The notes under the pieces are model-generated. The model ran no database searches. It saw nothing but the letters and a program-made list of their open reading frames with translations, and had not been told where the DNA came from. DNA of 64,000 bases from Oceanobacillus halotolerans. GTDB taxonomy: Bacteria; Bacillota; Bacilli; Bacillales; Amphibacillaceae. The position numbers and the translations under genes are program-made. Below, piece after piece: positions 17,687 to 26,031 of this stretch. Position 1 is the stretch's first letter, and every line of letters starts with the position of its first letter. The stretch spans positions 587,235 to 651,234 of the forward strand of contig NZ_WIXL01000001.1 in assembly GCF_010993955.1 (NCBI RefSeq), in the 5' to 3' direction.

Positions 17687-18046
17687 ATGAAAAATTTATT
17701 GTACACGTATGGTGCCTATAAGGCAACAAGCAGGGGGGATAACTCGGGCGCAGGAAAGTATTTATTAATGTTATTTGGTGTGGTTGCTGTTGGTTTTATG
17801 ATTTTGAAAGGCATTGTATCTATTACTGGAAATGAGGCATTATACGGAATCGTTGGCAGTGTGTTGCTAAGCATTTTAAAATGGTCTTTTATTCTTTTTG
17901 TCGGATTGCTATTATTTTTTGTTCTTCTATACATTTTAAAGATTGTTTTTATAGTTGTCTCTATTATTTGGTTGGAGACTATTTCATTTTTTAAGTCTAT
18001 ATTTCGCTCGAAACCCGGAAGACATCGAAGAAAAAGAAGAAGATAA
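17687..18046 (+). CDS. Hypothetical membrane protein with basic tail
   Basis: 119 residues, unrecognised. Two or three hydrophobic segments (about 28-48, 57-80 and 84-105) are followed by a strongly basic C-terminus, RSKPGRHRRKRRR. GAGGGGG lies upstream of the ATG. It is a single-gene unit closed by a strong terminator. The basic tail is presumably cytoplasmic and could contact nucleic acid or phospholipid heads; no function can be assigned. Confidence 0.6.
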   Translation: MKNLLYTYGAYKATSRGDNSGAGKYLLMLFGVVAVGFMILKGIVSITGNEALYGIVGSVLLSILKWSFILFVGLLLFFVLLYILKIVFIVVSIIWLETISFFKSIFRSKPGRHRRKRRR

Positions 18047-18051
18047 AGCAG

Positions 18052-18088
18052 GCCTCCAATCCCGAAAAAAGGAAATTGGAGGCTTTTT
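18052..18088 (+). terminator. Rho-independent terminator
   Basis: GCCTCCAAT (18052-18060) pairs with ATTGGAGGC (18075-18083), followed by TTTTT. A REP copy begins 4 bases later. Confidence 0.88.
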
Positions 18089-18091
18089 CGT

Positions 18092-18122
18092 GGTGCCTGT
18101 CACCACCCGAATTTTGTCGAAT
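18092..18122 (+). repeat. REP copy 3, upstream of the RAYT gene
   Basis: Perfect 31-bp consensus, 263 bases ahead of the transposase start. Together with the degenerate copy at 18952 it brackets the RAYT gene as a possible composite unit of about 890 bp. Between this copy and the gene nothing else was recognised. Confidence 0.92.
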
Positions 18123-18385
18123 AATATTTTTGGTATAGGATGTGAATTAATTTTTTAAGTCTAATGATAGCGGGAAAATGTATTTTTGATAATGAAAAAG
18201 TGAAATTTCTACTGAATTTTCCTGCGAAATGGTAATTTCATACGGTTTTATACCAACTTGATTTATTTTAAGTATTCGATTATCGTGTATGTATAAAACG
18301 TGTAAGGAACAAGGTCCTTATCTTTCATCCTTGCCCCTCTTTCTCCACCTTACTCCCATTTTTTGAAGAAAGGATTGTGAAACTT

Positions 18386-18952
18386 ATGGCCAGAAAGAAA
18401 CGGATTTGGATTCCCAACTCTTTTTACCATGTTGTTTGCCGCGGAAACAGGCGCGATACGCTTTTTAAGGAAGCGGAGGATTTTAATGTATTTCTTTATA
18501 TGTTAAGCAAGATCAAGCAAGATCTCCCCTTTGACATGGCCTCTTACTGCCTCATGATGAACCACTATCATTTGCAAATTCGTTCCACCGATCAACCTGT
18601 TTCCAAAATCATGGCTCGTTTAAATAAAAGATATGCAGATTATTTTAATACGAAAAACGGTTACACAGGACATGTATTTGAAAAGCGGTTCCACGATAAA
18701 CTTGTAGAAACGAAACAAGGGATGCTTGAAGTCAGCCGGTATATTCATTTGAATCCAATCGGGGCAGGCATTGTTAAAAGGCCTGAAGATTATCAGTGGA
18801 GCAGTTATCGGTATTATTACTATCAATCGCCACATGAGTTATTGAATATGGAGGAAATAATGGGATGTTTTGCGGGTAACCGAAAAGAAAAGCAGATCCA
18901 GTACGAGCAGTATGTAAATGCAGAAAAAGGTACCTATGATAAATGTCTGTAG
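18386..18952 (+). CDS. REP-associated tyrosine transposase (RAYT)
   Basis: 188-residue Y1/HUH-family single-strand endonuclease (Transposase_17/TnpA-REP group). The HUH motif is H60-Y61-H62 in MMNHYHLQIR. The probable nucleophile is Y119 in SRYIHLNPIGAGIV, and the N-terminus IWIPNSFYHVVCRGNRRD is typical of the family. Known RAYTs cut and join REP hairpins in single-stranded DNA. The ATG at 18386 is chosen over the GTG at 18377 because AAGAAAGGA is too near the GTG. It is a single intact copy lying between two REPs, so it is probably the enzyme that spread the REP family seen across this window. Confidence 0.9.
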   Translation: MARKKRIWIPNSFYHVVCRGNRRDTLFKEAEDFNVFLYMLSKIKQDLPFDMASYCLMMNHYHLQIRSTDQPVSKIMARLNKRYADYFNTKNGYTGHVFEKRFHDKLVETKQGMLEVSRYIHLNPIGAGIVKRPEDYQWSSYRYYYYQSPHELLNMEEIMGCFAGNRKEKQIQYEQYVNAEKGTYDKCL

Positions 18953-18981
18953 GTGTTTTCACCACGCGAATTTTGTCGTAT
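18952..18981 (+). repeat. Degenerate REP copy 4
   Basis: GGTGTTTTCACC followed by ACGCGAATTTTGTCGTAT overlaps the last base of the RAYT stop codon. It is the most diverged copy (one base shorter, several changes) but has the same orientation. Confidence 0.75.
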
Positions 18982-19039
18982 GGGGGTTCTACGGTTATGA
19001 TTGGGTTTCTGTTTCGGTGTCATAGTACCAGTTACTCAT

Positions 19040-19233
19040 TCTTCTGGTTGTGTTATAGATGGTACTGAAGCTATTTTGCTATAAGCAGTCAGCGAAAGCA
19101 TTGGCAAGAGTAAAATTACTCATGGTCCAAGTGATATTTCGTGTGTTCCGATTAGCAGGGTGACAATGACAACCCATAAAACAAGTGCATGAACACGCCA
19201 ATCTTTCCACAATCCTTGGACTTGGTCACTCAC
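19040..19233 (-). pseudogene. Remnant of a DUF3100 membrane-protein gene
   Basis: Behind a good Shine-Dalgarno (AAAGGAG), a GTG at 19233 starts SDQVQGLWKDWRVHALVLWV then VIVTLLIGTHEISLGP. This is the N-terminus typical of DUF3100 integral membrane proteins. The frame meets TGA at 19120-19122, continues in frame as VILLLPML and then becomes unrelated sequence. Only the first 45 or so codons survive. It is just downstream of, and codirectional with, the M20 peptidase gene, the usual partner of DUF3100 genes as far as I recall, so the operon has lost its transporter-like member. Confidence 0.6.
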
Positions 19234-19292
19234 ATTTATCAGCTCCTTTTTTGGAAATAAGGATCACCAAGCATATGGTGACCCATTCAAAT

Positions 19293-20483
19293 TTAAGCTA
19301 ATGTCTTTGCATTTACTTTCATGTATTCTAATGTTGCTTTTCCGAGTACTTTAGCCGCAATTAACAAGGCACGTTCATCTATGTCAAATTTCGGATGATG
19401 ATGTGGATATGCTTCCTCCCAATCTGGATTTTGTGCTCCAGTAAAGAAAAAGCATCCTTTTACATTTTGCAGATAATAGGAAAAGTCTTCGCCGCCCATG
19501 ATTGGCTCTGTTTCTTTTACGGTTTCTACACCAGGAACCGATTTCGCTAGTTCTGCGACAAATTCTGTTTCCTCTTTATGGTTGACCGTTGTTGGATAAC
19601 CTCTTGTGTATTTATATTCATAGCCAGCATTAGAGACAAGGCAAGTCCCTTTAACGATTCGTTCAATTTCTTTTTCGACAAAGGAGCGTGTTTCTTCTTT
19701 GAATGTGCGGACTGTACCAGAAAGGGAAGCCGTATCTTGGATGACATTGTATGGTCCTTTTGCCTCAAAAGAACAAACCGATACGACCGCAGAGTCTAAT
19801 GGATCCACTCCACGACTGACGATCTGCTGTAAATTATTGATGAGCTGTCCGGCGATCACAATACTGTCTTTTGTGTTATGTGGCATTGCGCCATGGCCGC
19901 CTTTACCTTGAATTTTGATATCAAAGACGTCTGGTGCTGCTTGAAGTGGACCAGAACGATAGCCGATTTCGTAAAGTGGTTTTTGCGCCTGTAAGTGTGT
20001 TCCGAAAATAACGTCAACCCCATCAAGGCAGCCATCTTCAATCATTGCTTTTGCACCACCTGGTGGTAGTTCTTCGGCATGCTGATGAATAAAGACAACA
20101 GTACCTTCTATATCTGTTTTCATCCCGTTTAAGACCTTTGCGAGTCCTAATAGTGTCGCGGTATGACCATCATGACCACACGCATGCATCACCCCATCGT
20201 TAACAGATTTAAATGGGACGTCTGTTTCTTCGTGAATTGGCAGTGCGTCAAAATCTGCTCGTAATGCGACTGTTGGACCAGGTTTGTCTCCTTTTAAATA
20301 GGCAACAACTCCATTACCACCAACATTTGTGCGAATCTCATGGCCTAATTTTTCATGATATGCAGCAATGTAGTTTGCTGTATTCACCTCTTCAAACGAA
20401 AGCTCAGGGTGTTTGTGCAAATGACGGCGAATCTCTACTATCTCATCATAAATACCGTCTAGGCTGGTAAATAACTTCTCCAT
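19293..20483 (-). CDS. M20-family amidohydrolase
   Basis: 396-residue metallopeptidase-fold hydrolase of the aminoacylase/N-acyl-amino acid amidohydrolase group. Metal ligands are visible in VMHACGHDGHTA, HQHAEELPPGGA, GTHLQAQKP and the C-terminal HHHPKFDID. The dimerisation insert with GKGGHGAMPH is also present. The start at 20483 is preferred over an upstream frame extension because AAAAGGAG lies directly before MEKLFTSLD. Members of this group cleave N-acetyl, indole-3-acetyl or other acyl groups from amino acids. The DUF3100 partner downstream is decayed. Confidence 0.88.
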   Translation of the reverse strand: MEKLFTSLDGIYDEIVEIRRHLHKHPELSFEEVNTANYIAAYHEKLGHEIRTNVGGNGVVAYLKGDKPGPTVALRADFDALPIHEETDVPFKSVNDGVMHACGHDGHTATLLGLAKVLNGMKTDIEGTVVFIHQHAEELPPGGAKAMIEDGCLDGVDVIFGTHLQAQKPLYEIGYRSGPLQAAPDVFDIKIQGKGGHGAMPHNTKDSIVIAGQLINNLQQIVSRGVDPLDSAVVSVCSFEAKGPYNVIQDTASLSGTVRTFKEETRSFVEKEIERIVKGTCLVSNAGYEYKYTRGYPTTVNHKEETEFVAELAKSVPGVETVKETEPIMGGEDFSYYLQNVKGCFFFTGAQNPDWEEAYPHHHPKFDIDERALLIAAKVLGKATLEYMKVNAKTLA

Positions 20484-20546
20484 GAACACAACTCCTTTTA
20501 AAAAATTTAGAAAATAATGTATTATAAGTAATTTACCACAAATTCT

Positions 20547-20577
20547 GGTGCCTGTCACCACCCGTTTTTTGTCGAAT
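20547..20577 (+). repeat. REP copy 5
   Basis: GGTGCCTGTCACC then ACCCGTTTTTTGTCGAAT. Two bases differ from consensus. It lies in the divergent region between the M20 gene (-) and the FUSC-like gene (+). Confidence 0.9.
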
Positions 20578-20668
20578 GATGTCAATGGATTGCAGGGTGG
20601 GAGCGTGTTATGATAAAGGGAGGTAGTGGGGGGATGAAAACTCGCATGATACTAGGAGGAAACAGACA

Positions 20669-21709
20669 TTGAATTTTCATATTGGTCCGCGGATGATGAA
20701 AACTGGCTTGGCGGTGGCATTAGCCATTTTAATTACGGAAAGCTTTCAGTTTGAGCTGGGAATGGTGGCGGTGATTACAGCGGTTGTGGCGATGCAGCCA
20801 TCGATTATGCGATCCGTTTCTTATATTAAGGAAACGGCATTATCGACACTAATTGGGGTTGGATTTGCTCTTGCTGGCGCCTTTACTTTAGGCTTACATC
20901 CCGTATCAATTGGGATAACCGTCATTCTTGCAATTGCTTTTAACATTAAAATGGGGTGGGTCAAAACCGTCAACATTACGATATTAACGATTGCCATCAT
21001 TATGTTATCTGGAGAAGAAGGGATCCATTTAACCTATTTACTGGAACGATTGTCGTTAATATTCATCGGGATTTCATCTGCATTTTTAATTAACGCATTT
21101 ATTTTCCCGCCAAATCATCAAAAACTTCTATACAATATGATCAAGAAAGCCTTGGATAAAACGAGTTTTCTACTACGTGTGATACCAAATAAAACGATGA
21201 AAGTAAGAGAGTTAAAGAAGCGGGAAGAGGAACTGAAAAAAGATATCAAGGAAATTACCGATTACCTCGATATCATTAATGATGAAAAGAGTCGGATGTT
21301 TATCCGCAATCGCTATCACTTTATGCGAGATATTGTGATTTTTAAACAGATGCTGAGAGTCGTGCAGCTTGAATCTGATTTAATTGAAAATCTTGAGGTA
21401 AAAATAGATAACATCGAAGAAATATCACCAAATCAATCGTTTCTAGTCAAAAAATTGGTAGCTAGTATTGTGGAGTATCATGAAAATATTATTTTGACCT
21501 ATGAAGATAAGATTTTAGTACAAAAAGAACTGCAAAAAGATAGCTTTACTGCAATGAACTTGACGATTAATGATTTAATTAATGAACTTCAGCAGTCGGA
21601 AATTGAAAAGTGGATTAAAATCTTTCCAGTTGCAAGCAGCATCGTTAAACTGATGGTTGAACTGGAAAAATTGGATAAATACATCCGCAAGCAAGAAAAA
21701 CAATTTTGA
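20669..21709 (+). CDS. Aromatic acid exporter family protein (FUSC/ArAE-like)
   Basis: 346 residues. The first 150 contain four to six membrane helices with the family pattern MMKTGLAVALAILITE and AVVAMQPSIMRSVSY. The remainder is a soluble, mostly helical, coiled-coil-like cytoplasmic domain (about 160-346) rich in Lys/Glu. This matches the ArAE_1/DUF939 family of Bacillus (YqjA-like), proposed to export aromatic acids or similar anions. A TTG start at 20669 follows AGGAGGAAA. The stop is directly followed by a REP copy. Confidence 0.78.
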   Translation: MNFHIGPRMMKTGLAVALAILITESFQFELGMVAVITAVVAMQPSIMRSVSYIKETALSTLIGVGFALAGAFTLGLHPVSIGITVILAIAFNIKMGWVKTVNITILTIAIIMLSGEEGIHLTYLLERLSLIFIGISSAFLINAFIFPPNHQKLLYNMIKKALDKTSFLLRVIPNKTMKVRELKKREEELKKDIKEITDYLDIINDEKSRMFIRNRYHFMRDIVIFKQMLRVVQLESDLIENLEVKIDNIEEISPNQSFLVKKLVASIVEYHENIILTYEDKILVQKELQKDSFTAMNLTINDLINELQQSEIEKWIKIFPVASSIVKLMVELEKLDKYIRKQEKQF

Positions 21710-21740
21710 GGTGCCTGTCACCACCCGAATTTTGTCAAAA
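21710..21740 (+). repeat. REP copy 6
   Basis: GGTGCCTGTCACC then ACCCGAATTTTGTCAAAA begins immediately after the TGA of the FUSC-like gene. Confidence 0.9.
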
Positions 21741-21793
21741 GCCGGTCATTCAAGGTAGAATGGCTGGCTTTGATTTGATTCTGATGCTTCATG

Positions 21794-22621
21794 TTATTGG
21801 AGGTCCTGGAGAAATTCATAGGCTTCACCGACGCTTTCAACTCCAATAATTTCTAGGGACAGATTGTTTTCTTCTTTTGCATTGACTGCTTCTTTATAAT
21901 GTTCCTGAGGTACGATAAAATAATCTGCATCATTTTTAGCTGCGGTAATGGCCTTTATCGGGACTGAGCCGACGGGAAGCGCATTTCCTTGTTTATCCAT
22001 GTTTCCTGTAATGGCAACATTTTTGTTTAACGTACTTTGGTTTCTATTTTCAGCGAGTTGTTTAATCATTAACGCAATTGCTAAGGTATCGGAATTTCCT
22101 ACTGTATCTTCGGAAAATACAATGTCCTCATAAAGGGAGGGTCCTTTCTCTTCTCCATATTCATTGACAAGATATGTCTTGAGGACTCCTTCTTTTTCGA
22201 CATCAGCCTCGATGGAGATTGTGCCCCGTTCGATGTATCCTTCACGAGCCTCTTCTTGTGAGCCAAAAATACTAGCATGATAGCTTTCGAATATTTCTTT
22301 CTGACGCCACATAAAACGAAAGATATCAGAGCGGTTTTCGGCATAGAATGATTTTACACTGACGATGTGAAGGTTTGTGTTGTCGCTTATACTTTCTATT
22401 TCTTCTGATAGATCATGGGTCTTGCCAGGTACAGATACGATTGAATTTAATGGAATAGTGAAATAGAAGGTACCAATCATAAAGACGGTGTATAAGAATA
22501 AGAAAAGGATGCCTGTAATGATAATCGACTTCGTATCTTTTGTGATGATGTCAAACAGTTTTGTGAAAAATTTCTTCAAACTCTCACCTACATTCATTAA
22601 TAACTTGTGCTTCAAGAGCAT
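21794..22621 (-). CDS. Membrane-anchored Lon-like (S16) protease
   Basis: Up to 275 residues: one transmembrane helix at about 33-57, an extracytoplasmic linker, and a C-terminal Lon-type proteolytic domain (about 165-245). The presumed catalytic serine is in VGNSDTLAIAL and the lysine in PVGSVPIKAITAAK, matching the Ser-Lys dyad of Lon. There is no ATPase domain. It resembles the YlbL/SepM group of secreted Lon-like proteases but lacks an evident PDZ domain. The exact start is uncertain: neither the first ATG nor an ATG at 22597 has a clear Shine-Dalgarno, while AGGTGAG precedes a TTG further in. Confidence 0.72.
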   Translation of the reverse strand: MLLKHKLLMNVGESLKKFFTKLFDIITKDTKSIIITGILFLFLYTVFMIGTFYFTIPLNSIVSVPGKTHDLSEEIESISDNTNLHIVSVKSFYAENRSDIFRFMWRQKEIFESYHASIFGSQEEAREGYIERGTISIEADVEKEGVLKTYLVNEYGEEKGPSLYEDIVFSEDTVGNSDTLAIALMIKQLAENRNQSTLNKNVAITGNMDKQGNALPVGSVPIKAITAAKNDADYFIVPQEHYKEAVNAKEENNLSLEIIGVESVGEAYEFLQDLQ

Positions 22622-22918
22622 TACAGTCTTGTTGAAATTCTACTAAACTTGTAGCAAAAGGTATGTAAACAAAATAAAGTCCATAATGAAAAGGGTGATG
22701 TAACTAGATTCAACCTTTACACTAGATTATCATATCCTTTTTTGGATTTTCTGTCACCCCTTGTCTAAAAATGTAATTTATTTAGGATATAAACTGACAG
22801 TGCTCAAGGGAACTTAATCAATCAATCTGTGAATACCTTGGAATCAATTGATCCTCCATTCTGTCTCAAAACCTCTTAACACCAATTTATAATCCTAGAA
22901 TCATAGGCTCGACTAATG

Positions 22919-24277
22919 TTACGGCAAAAATATTTTCCCAGGATTTAATATTCCTTGTGGGTCAAATAGTTGCTTGATGCTTTTCATGACATCAAGTGCA
23001 ACGCCGTGTTCCTGTTCTTGGTATTTTCGCTTCCCAAGTCCAACGCCATGTTCACCTGTACATGTGCCACCAACTTCAATGGCGCGCTTAGCAAGTGCCT
23101 CATTTGTATACTCCGCTTTTTCGCGTTCGCCTTCCATCTTTGAGTTGAACATGACGATTGTATGGAAATTACCATCCCCAATATGGCCCCAAATTCCACC
23201 TTTTAAGCCACTTTCACCAATAAGTTGGCGAGCATAGGTGATGAGCTCTGGTAAGCGTGAGATTGGAACACAAACATCAGCACCTACTTCGTCCAATCCA
23301 GAAGTATGAACAAAAGATAAGGACAAATCATGTCGTGCTTTCCAAATCTCTTTTTGTTCGGTCGGGTTATCTGCGACCGTCCAGTTTTCACAACCAAGAT
23401 CGTTTAATAGTTCTTCTGCAAGTGCTACCTCTTCTGTTACTGCACCTTCTGTACCAGCAAACTCTAAAAAGAGCGAATGTTTGATGGGAAAGTCATAGCC
23501 ATTTTGCAAATTAACTTCGGCAATACTCGCTGCATCCATGAGCTCCATACGCATCATTGGGATCCCACTAAGCAGTAGTGTTTGTGCGGCAATTGCACAG
23601 TTTTCGGTGGAATCAAATGTACATCTTGCCATGATTGTCTTTTCAGGAATGCCATGTAATTTTAATGTAATTTCCGTAATGATTCCTAATGTTCCTTCTG
23701 ATCCAGCAAAAAGACTTGTTAAATGGTAACCAGATGATGATTTTTTTGCATGTGTACCAGTATGAATGACGCGGCCATCAGCTAAGACGACTTCTACATC
23801 AAGCAATTGATCTTTCATGGCACCATAACGGACAGCGGTTGTGCCACTAGCGTTTGTTGCGACCATCCCACCAATTGAAGCATCAGCACCAGGATCAATC
23901 GGAAACATAAGTCCATGTCTGTTCGTGTATTTATTGAGTTGCATACGTGTAACGCCAGGCTGTACAGTGATCGTCATATCTTCTGGAGAAAAATCAATTA
24001 TGGCGTTCATATTTTCAAAGTTTATACTAATTCCTTTTTGAACTGGAATAGCTTGTCCTTCTAATCCTGACCCTGTTCCAAAGGGAGTAACTGGAATATT
24101 ATAGGTTCGTGCGATTTCCAGAATGACCTCCACATCTTCCCGACTTGTTGGAAAACAAACGACATCTGGTTCGACAGCCTCATGTGGTGACTCATCATGA
24201 CTGTGGCGATATCGCTCACTCTCACTTTGACTAACATTTTCCTTTCCGAGTTTTTCTATAAGCTGTTGTTTATACAA
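22919..24277 (-). CDS. FAD-linked oxidase, GlcD/D-lactate dehydrogenase type (paralogue)
   Basis: About 452 residues and highly similar along its whole length to the oxidase at 16202. Shared stretches include GSGLEGQAIPVQ, PIDPGADASIGGM, TLKLHGIPE and TCTGEHGVGLGK. The N-terminus aligns with the paralogue when translation starts at a TTG at 24277 (YKQQLIEKLGKENVS). AAGGTGG lies 8 bases before that TTG, so it is preferred to the GTG at 24289. Function is as for the paralogue: oxidation of a D-2-hydroxyacid by an FAD enzyme. The YjiH-like protein and aminotransferase genes are upstream on the same strand. Confidence 0.87.
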   Translation of the reverse strand: MYKQQLIEKLGKENVSQSESERYRHSHDESPHEAVEPDVVCFPTSREDVEVILEIARTYNIPVTPFGTGSGLEGQAIPVQKGISINFENMNAIIDFSPEDMTITVQPGVTRMQLNKYTNRHGLMFPIDPGADASIGGMVATNASGTTAVRYGAMKDQLLDVEVVLADGRVIHTGTHAKKSSSGYHLTSLFAGSEGTLGIITEITLKLHGIPEKTIMARCTFDSTENCAIAAQTLLLSGIPMMRMELMDAASIAEVNLQNGYDFPIKHSLFLEFAGTEGAVTEEVALAEELLNDLGCENWTVADNPTEQKEIWKARHDLSLSFVHTSGLDEVGADVCVPISRLPELITYARQLIGESGLKGGIWGHIGDGNFHTIVMFNSKMEGEREKAEYTNEALAKRAIEVGGTCTGEHGVGLGKRKYQEQEHGVALDVMKSIKQLFDPQGILNPGKIFLP

Positions 24278-24409
24278 TGGAAAGACCACCTTTATCTTAT
24301 TTTTCTGTTACATGAAAGGATGCTCGCACTAAAAGAATGCGAGCATGCCTATTAATAGTTAATTAAAAAAGGCTGTTTTCTAAAAGGTTGTTGCATTTTC
24401 AAGTATGAA

Positions 24410-24555
24410 TCTTCGTGCAGCGCACCCCCAAAGTCATGCGGGAAGCAGCCAAACTCGTGCAGCGCACCTTCAAAGTCATGCGAGAAGCAGCCAAACTCGT
24501 GCAGCGCACCGCCAAAGTCATGTGAGGAGCACCCAAACTCGTGCAAACTAACACA
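24410..24555. repeat. Phased GTGCGA motif array, locus 3
   Basis: Seven motifs alternating AACTCGTGCAG and AAGTCATGCGA forms at about 21-base spacing form a very regular tandem array with a 42-base higher-order period. It lies between two minus-strand genes. Open frames read through it as low-complexity repeats (CTSLAASRMTL) and are not accepted as genes. Confidence 0.85.
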
Positions 24556-24562
24556 CAACTAA

Positions 24563-25939
24563 TTAAAAAATCATATGTGCAATTAGTACAATAATTGGTA
24601 ATGAAATTAATGTACGTTCTAGAAAAATTAAGAATAAGTGCCAAATGGTTACTGGGATTTTCGAAATAATTAAAAGGGTTCCCATCTCGGTTAAGTATAT
24701 AATTTGAACTAGTGATAATGCGCCAATCACAAATCTCGTAATCTCTGCTTCAATTCCACTTGCCAATACGGCCGGCATGAACATATCGATAAATCCGACA
24801 ATGGTTGCTGGAGCAGCTTCTACTGCCTCTGGAATCTGCATTAATTGTAACAGTGGTACCATTGGTTGAGCTAGTATTTGGAAAACAGATGTAAACTCAG
24901 CAATGATGAGTGCGAATGTTCCGATAGCCATCACTTGTGGGATTAACACAAAGGCAATCCCTAGGAAAATACTCAATCCTTGTTTTAGTTGATCAGCTAA
25001 AGATCCGGCACCTTTCGCACGTTTTACGGCTTGTTGAAGTGCCCACTGTAATTTAGACATATTTTCTGGAACATCTTCTTGATATTGATTTTCTGTATAA
25101 TAAGTATCTGGTATTTTTGAAATAGGTGGAATTCTTGGGATGATGACAGCACTAACAATACCTGCGATTACAATCGTTAAATAAAAGATAGGGAATAAGT
25201 GATCCACTTCTAGCATGCCTGCAATGACAAGACAGAAGGGAAGGGACACCGTTGAAAAACATGTAGAAATCGCTGCAGCTTCTCGTCCTGTATAAAAACC
25301 ACTTTGATATTGTTCACGCGTGATTACCACACCTACATTCACATTGCCGATCCAGGATGATAATAAATCAATCGCAGAACGACCTGGCAATGTAAATAGT
25401 GGTTTGGTGACACCTCTTAGTAGTGTGCCGATAAATTCCATTGCTCCGAAATTAATTAGATATGGCATTAAGAAAGATGCCACAAAGAACCATACAATTA
25501 AGCTTGTTAATAAATCAAACATGACTTGTCCAGTGATGGCTGAATACACAATTTCAATCCCTACACCATAAAACGTCATCACTGCGAAAATGGTACCAAG
25601 TATTCTTGTAATCGTCCAAAATAAAGACACATCAAATAATGACTGTAATAACTCTGAATTTTTGATAAATGCTGGTTTAAAAAGTGCCGAAATAATGGTA
25701 AATACGGTAGAAATAATCATGACGAATGTAACAATTGCTGGAAGCCATGCGGCAAGTGAATCAATGACATATTCTGTGATAATGCCTAGCGGGATGTTAA
25801 AGGCATCCCCATCAAAAATGGGAAAAAGAAAGATTAATACCCCAAATAGGGATGGAAGCAAAAACTTCATTAACCCTTTTTTATCAATCTGTTGCGTTTC
25901 CACTGACGATTCAGTTGATTCCTTTAATGGACTACTCAA
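24563..25939 (-). CDS. YjiH-family nucleoside-recognition (Gate) membrane protein
   Basis: 458 residues with about ten to eleven hydrophobic segments and the paired Gate/nucleoside-recognition regions (LPGRSAIDLLSSWIGNVNVG with GREAAAISTCFSTVSLPF; later IPEAVEAAPATIVGFIDMFM). YjiH-type proteins are presumed transporters of unknown substrate. The start at 25939 gives MSSPLKEST with GAGGTTTTATC upstream. The class-III aminotransferase gene lies 90 bases upstream on the same strand, so amino-acid or amine transport linked to transamination is possible; that is inference. Confidence 0.78.
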   Translation of the reverse strand: MSSPLKESTESSVETQQIDKKGLMKFLLPSLFGVLIFLFPIFDGDAFNIPLGIITEYVIDSLAAWLPAIVTFVMIISTVFTIISALFKPAFIKNSELLQSLFDVSLFWTITRILGTIFAVMTFYGVGIEIVYSAITGQVMFDLLTSLIVWFFVASFLMPYLINFGAMEFIGTLLRGVTKPLFTLPGRSAIDLLSSWIGNVNVGVVITREQYQSGFYTGREAAAISTCFSTVSLPFCLVIAGMLEVDHLFPIFYLTIVIAGIVSAVIIPRIPPISKIPDTYYTENQYQEDVPENMSKLQWALQQAVKRAKGAGSLADQLKQGLSIFLGIAFVLIPQVMAIGTFALIIAEFTSVFQILAQPMVPLLQLMQIPEAVEAAPATIVGFIDMFMPAVLASGIEAEITRFVIGALSLVQIIYLTEMGTLLIISKIPVTIWHLFLIFLERTLISLPIIVLIAHMIF

Positions 25940-26031
25940 TAGATAAAACCTCCTCGTATTTTTTAAAATTCAGTCATCTTTAAAAGTAAATTAAGAGAGG
26001 GGGATATAAAATGGTTTTCCCCCGTTACTTT

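Noticed and set aside
24410-24555. Possible CRISPR array
   Set aside because: Repeats are only about 11 bp at 21-bp spacing, are degenerate, and there are no cas genes.
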